Assembly: GCA_017610545.1 (NCBI GenBank)
Contig: JAFCBV010000041.1
Coordinates: 1 to 5,991 of the forward strand
Length of the DNA stretch: 5,991 nucleotides
Direction of reading: 5' to 3'
From: Candidatus Nanohalarchaeota archaeon
GTDB lineage: Archaea > EX4484-52 > B79-G9
Shown here: positions 5,393 to 5,991 of the stretch, one piece after another
Numbering within the stretch: the stretch's first letter is position 1
How the letters are laid out: every line of letters begins with the position of its first letter
Program-made: the position numbers and the translations under genes
Notes under the pieces: generated by a model
Database searches by the model: none
What the model saw: only the letters and a program-made list of their open reading frames with translations
Told to the model about the DNA's origin: nothing

Positions 5393-5991
5393 CCCACATG
5401 GTGGGATACTTCATGGAAATACAGAGTGGGCGTTGAAGTAAATACAACGGATTACTCGCGCTTCAACTGGCCGATTGAGGTTGACATTAATTTCACAGAC
5501 CTTCTTTTGCAGAAAGGCTCACCCGGAACGTTTGACATAAATTCCACAAGAGTTGTTGAGCACAATTCAACAGGCGGCGTAATGTATGAGATTACAAGCC
5601 AATTTGATACTTTAGCAGGCTATGACGCAGCTTCAAACGCTGTTGGAACAATAATCTTTATTCTTAATGGCACGACAGCCGAGAACACCAAAAGATATTT
5701 CTACATTTATTTTGACATTGAGGAAAACGGGGTGAAGGCGCCGGTGTATTATCCGTCCACACTTAGTTACTCATGGGATGGAGAGGAATTTGAGGTCAAC
5801 ACTACCTTGGGGGGAGACCTACATCGTTTTAGAGTGGACACATTGCGCGAAGAAAACACAAGCGGATTGTATGAGATTAGAAACCTAGATGTTGGCACAT
5901 CAATTTTTTCTAACTCAAGCGACCCTGGAAAAACAATGGAATACACACAATTTCAAAACGGCACGACAGACCTTATGTTTGACTTTCGAAA
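5315..5991 (+). CDS. Secreted, sequon-rich surface glycoprotein (3' partial)
   Basis: ATG 5315 opens a frame that stays open to the window edge (225 complete codons). An in-frame stop at 5306-5308 makes this the first ATG available. The product starts with a short basic stretch (K2, K4) and a hydrophobic core (residues 5-17), a typical signal peptide; cleavage somewhere near 20-26 is likely but not pinned down. The mature part opens with WWDTSWKYRVGVEV, a pattern I associate with N-terminal beta-sandwich domains (DUF2341-like) of archaeal and bacterial surface proteins. Nine N-x-S/T sequons (N43, 59, 76, 84, 118, 162, 181, 200, 215) in 225 residues, no cysteines and a beta-rich composition fit a glycosylated surface protein. 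It starts 6 bases after the coiled-coil gene with no close ribosome-binding site, which suggests translational coupling. Whether it later gains a membrane anchor or cytoplasmic domain is outside the window. Confidence 0.88.
   Translation, partial: MKSKILVLVAVLMFLSISQLSQTIGTPTWWDTSWKYRVGVEVNTTDYSRFNWPIEVDINFTDLLLQKGSPGTFDINSTRVVEHNSTGGVMYEITSQFDTLAGYDAASNAVGTIIFILNGTTAENTKRYFYIYFDIEENGVKAPVYYPSTLSYSWDGEEFEVNTTLGGDLHRFRVDTLREENTSGLYEIRNLDVGTSIFSNSSDPGKTMEYTQFQNGTTDLMFDFR

Noticed and set aside
1..5991. CRISPR arrays, tRNA or rRNA genes, insertion sequences, attachment sites
   Set aside because: No spaced direct repeats, clover-leaf structure, rRNA-like sequence, transposase frame or terminal inverted repeats were seen. 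The window is almost entirely coding.

Overview
This is an archaeal stretch holding one compact, same-strand run of three genes: a large membrane-spanning ATPase (1-3555, 5' end outside the window), a soluble coiled-coil protein (3578-5308), and the start of a secreted glycoprotein (5315-5991, 3' end outside). The spacers are 22 and 6 bases. I see no terminator, promoter or opposite-strand gene between them, so they very likely form one operon that extends past both edges. Essentially all of the window is coding.

Several things suggest an archaeon: frequent ATA isoleucine and AGA/AGG arginine codons, a possible AGGTG ribosome-binding site, very dense N-glycosylation sequons in the exported parts, Ig-like surface domains, and a HerA-type ATPase core. 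The cysteine motif with a glycine-rich linker and the WWDTSW-type mature N-terminus recall surface proteins of small-genome (DPANN-type) archaea. That narrower placement comes from memory of similar proteins and is uncertain.

Gene 1 is the striking one. About 780 residues of beta-sandwich, sequon-rich ectodomain lead into one transmembrane helix, a basic stop-transfer segment, and a FtsK/HerA-superfamily ATPase with intact Walker A, Walker B and HerA-type downstream motifs. Sequon counts (26 before the helix, 1 after it) independently support an outside ectodomain and a cytoplasmic motor. Gene 2 has no signal peptide or membrane segment. It contains a long coiled coil and three copies of a short helical-hairpin repeat separated by disordered Pro/Glu/Thr-rich linkers, which fits a cytoplasmic scaffold or adaptor. 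Gene 3 has a signal peptide and nine sequons in 225 residues, so it is probably displayed on the cell surface.

Together the three look like an envelope-spanning assembly: a surface-exposed, ATP-driven membrane protein, a cytoplasmic coiled-coil partner and a surface glycoprotein. What it moves or senses (DNA, protein or mechanical signal) cannot be read from the sequence. I regard the module as a good candidate for an undescribed surface-coupled HerA-like motor system.
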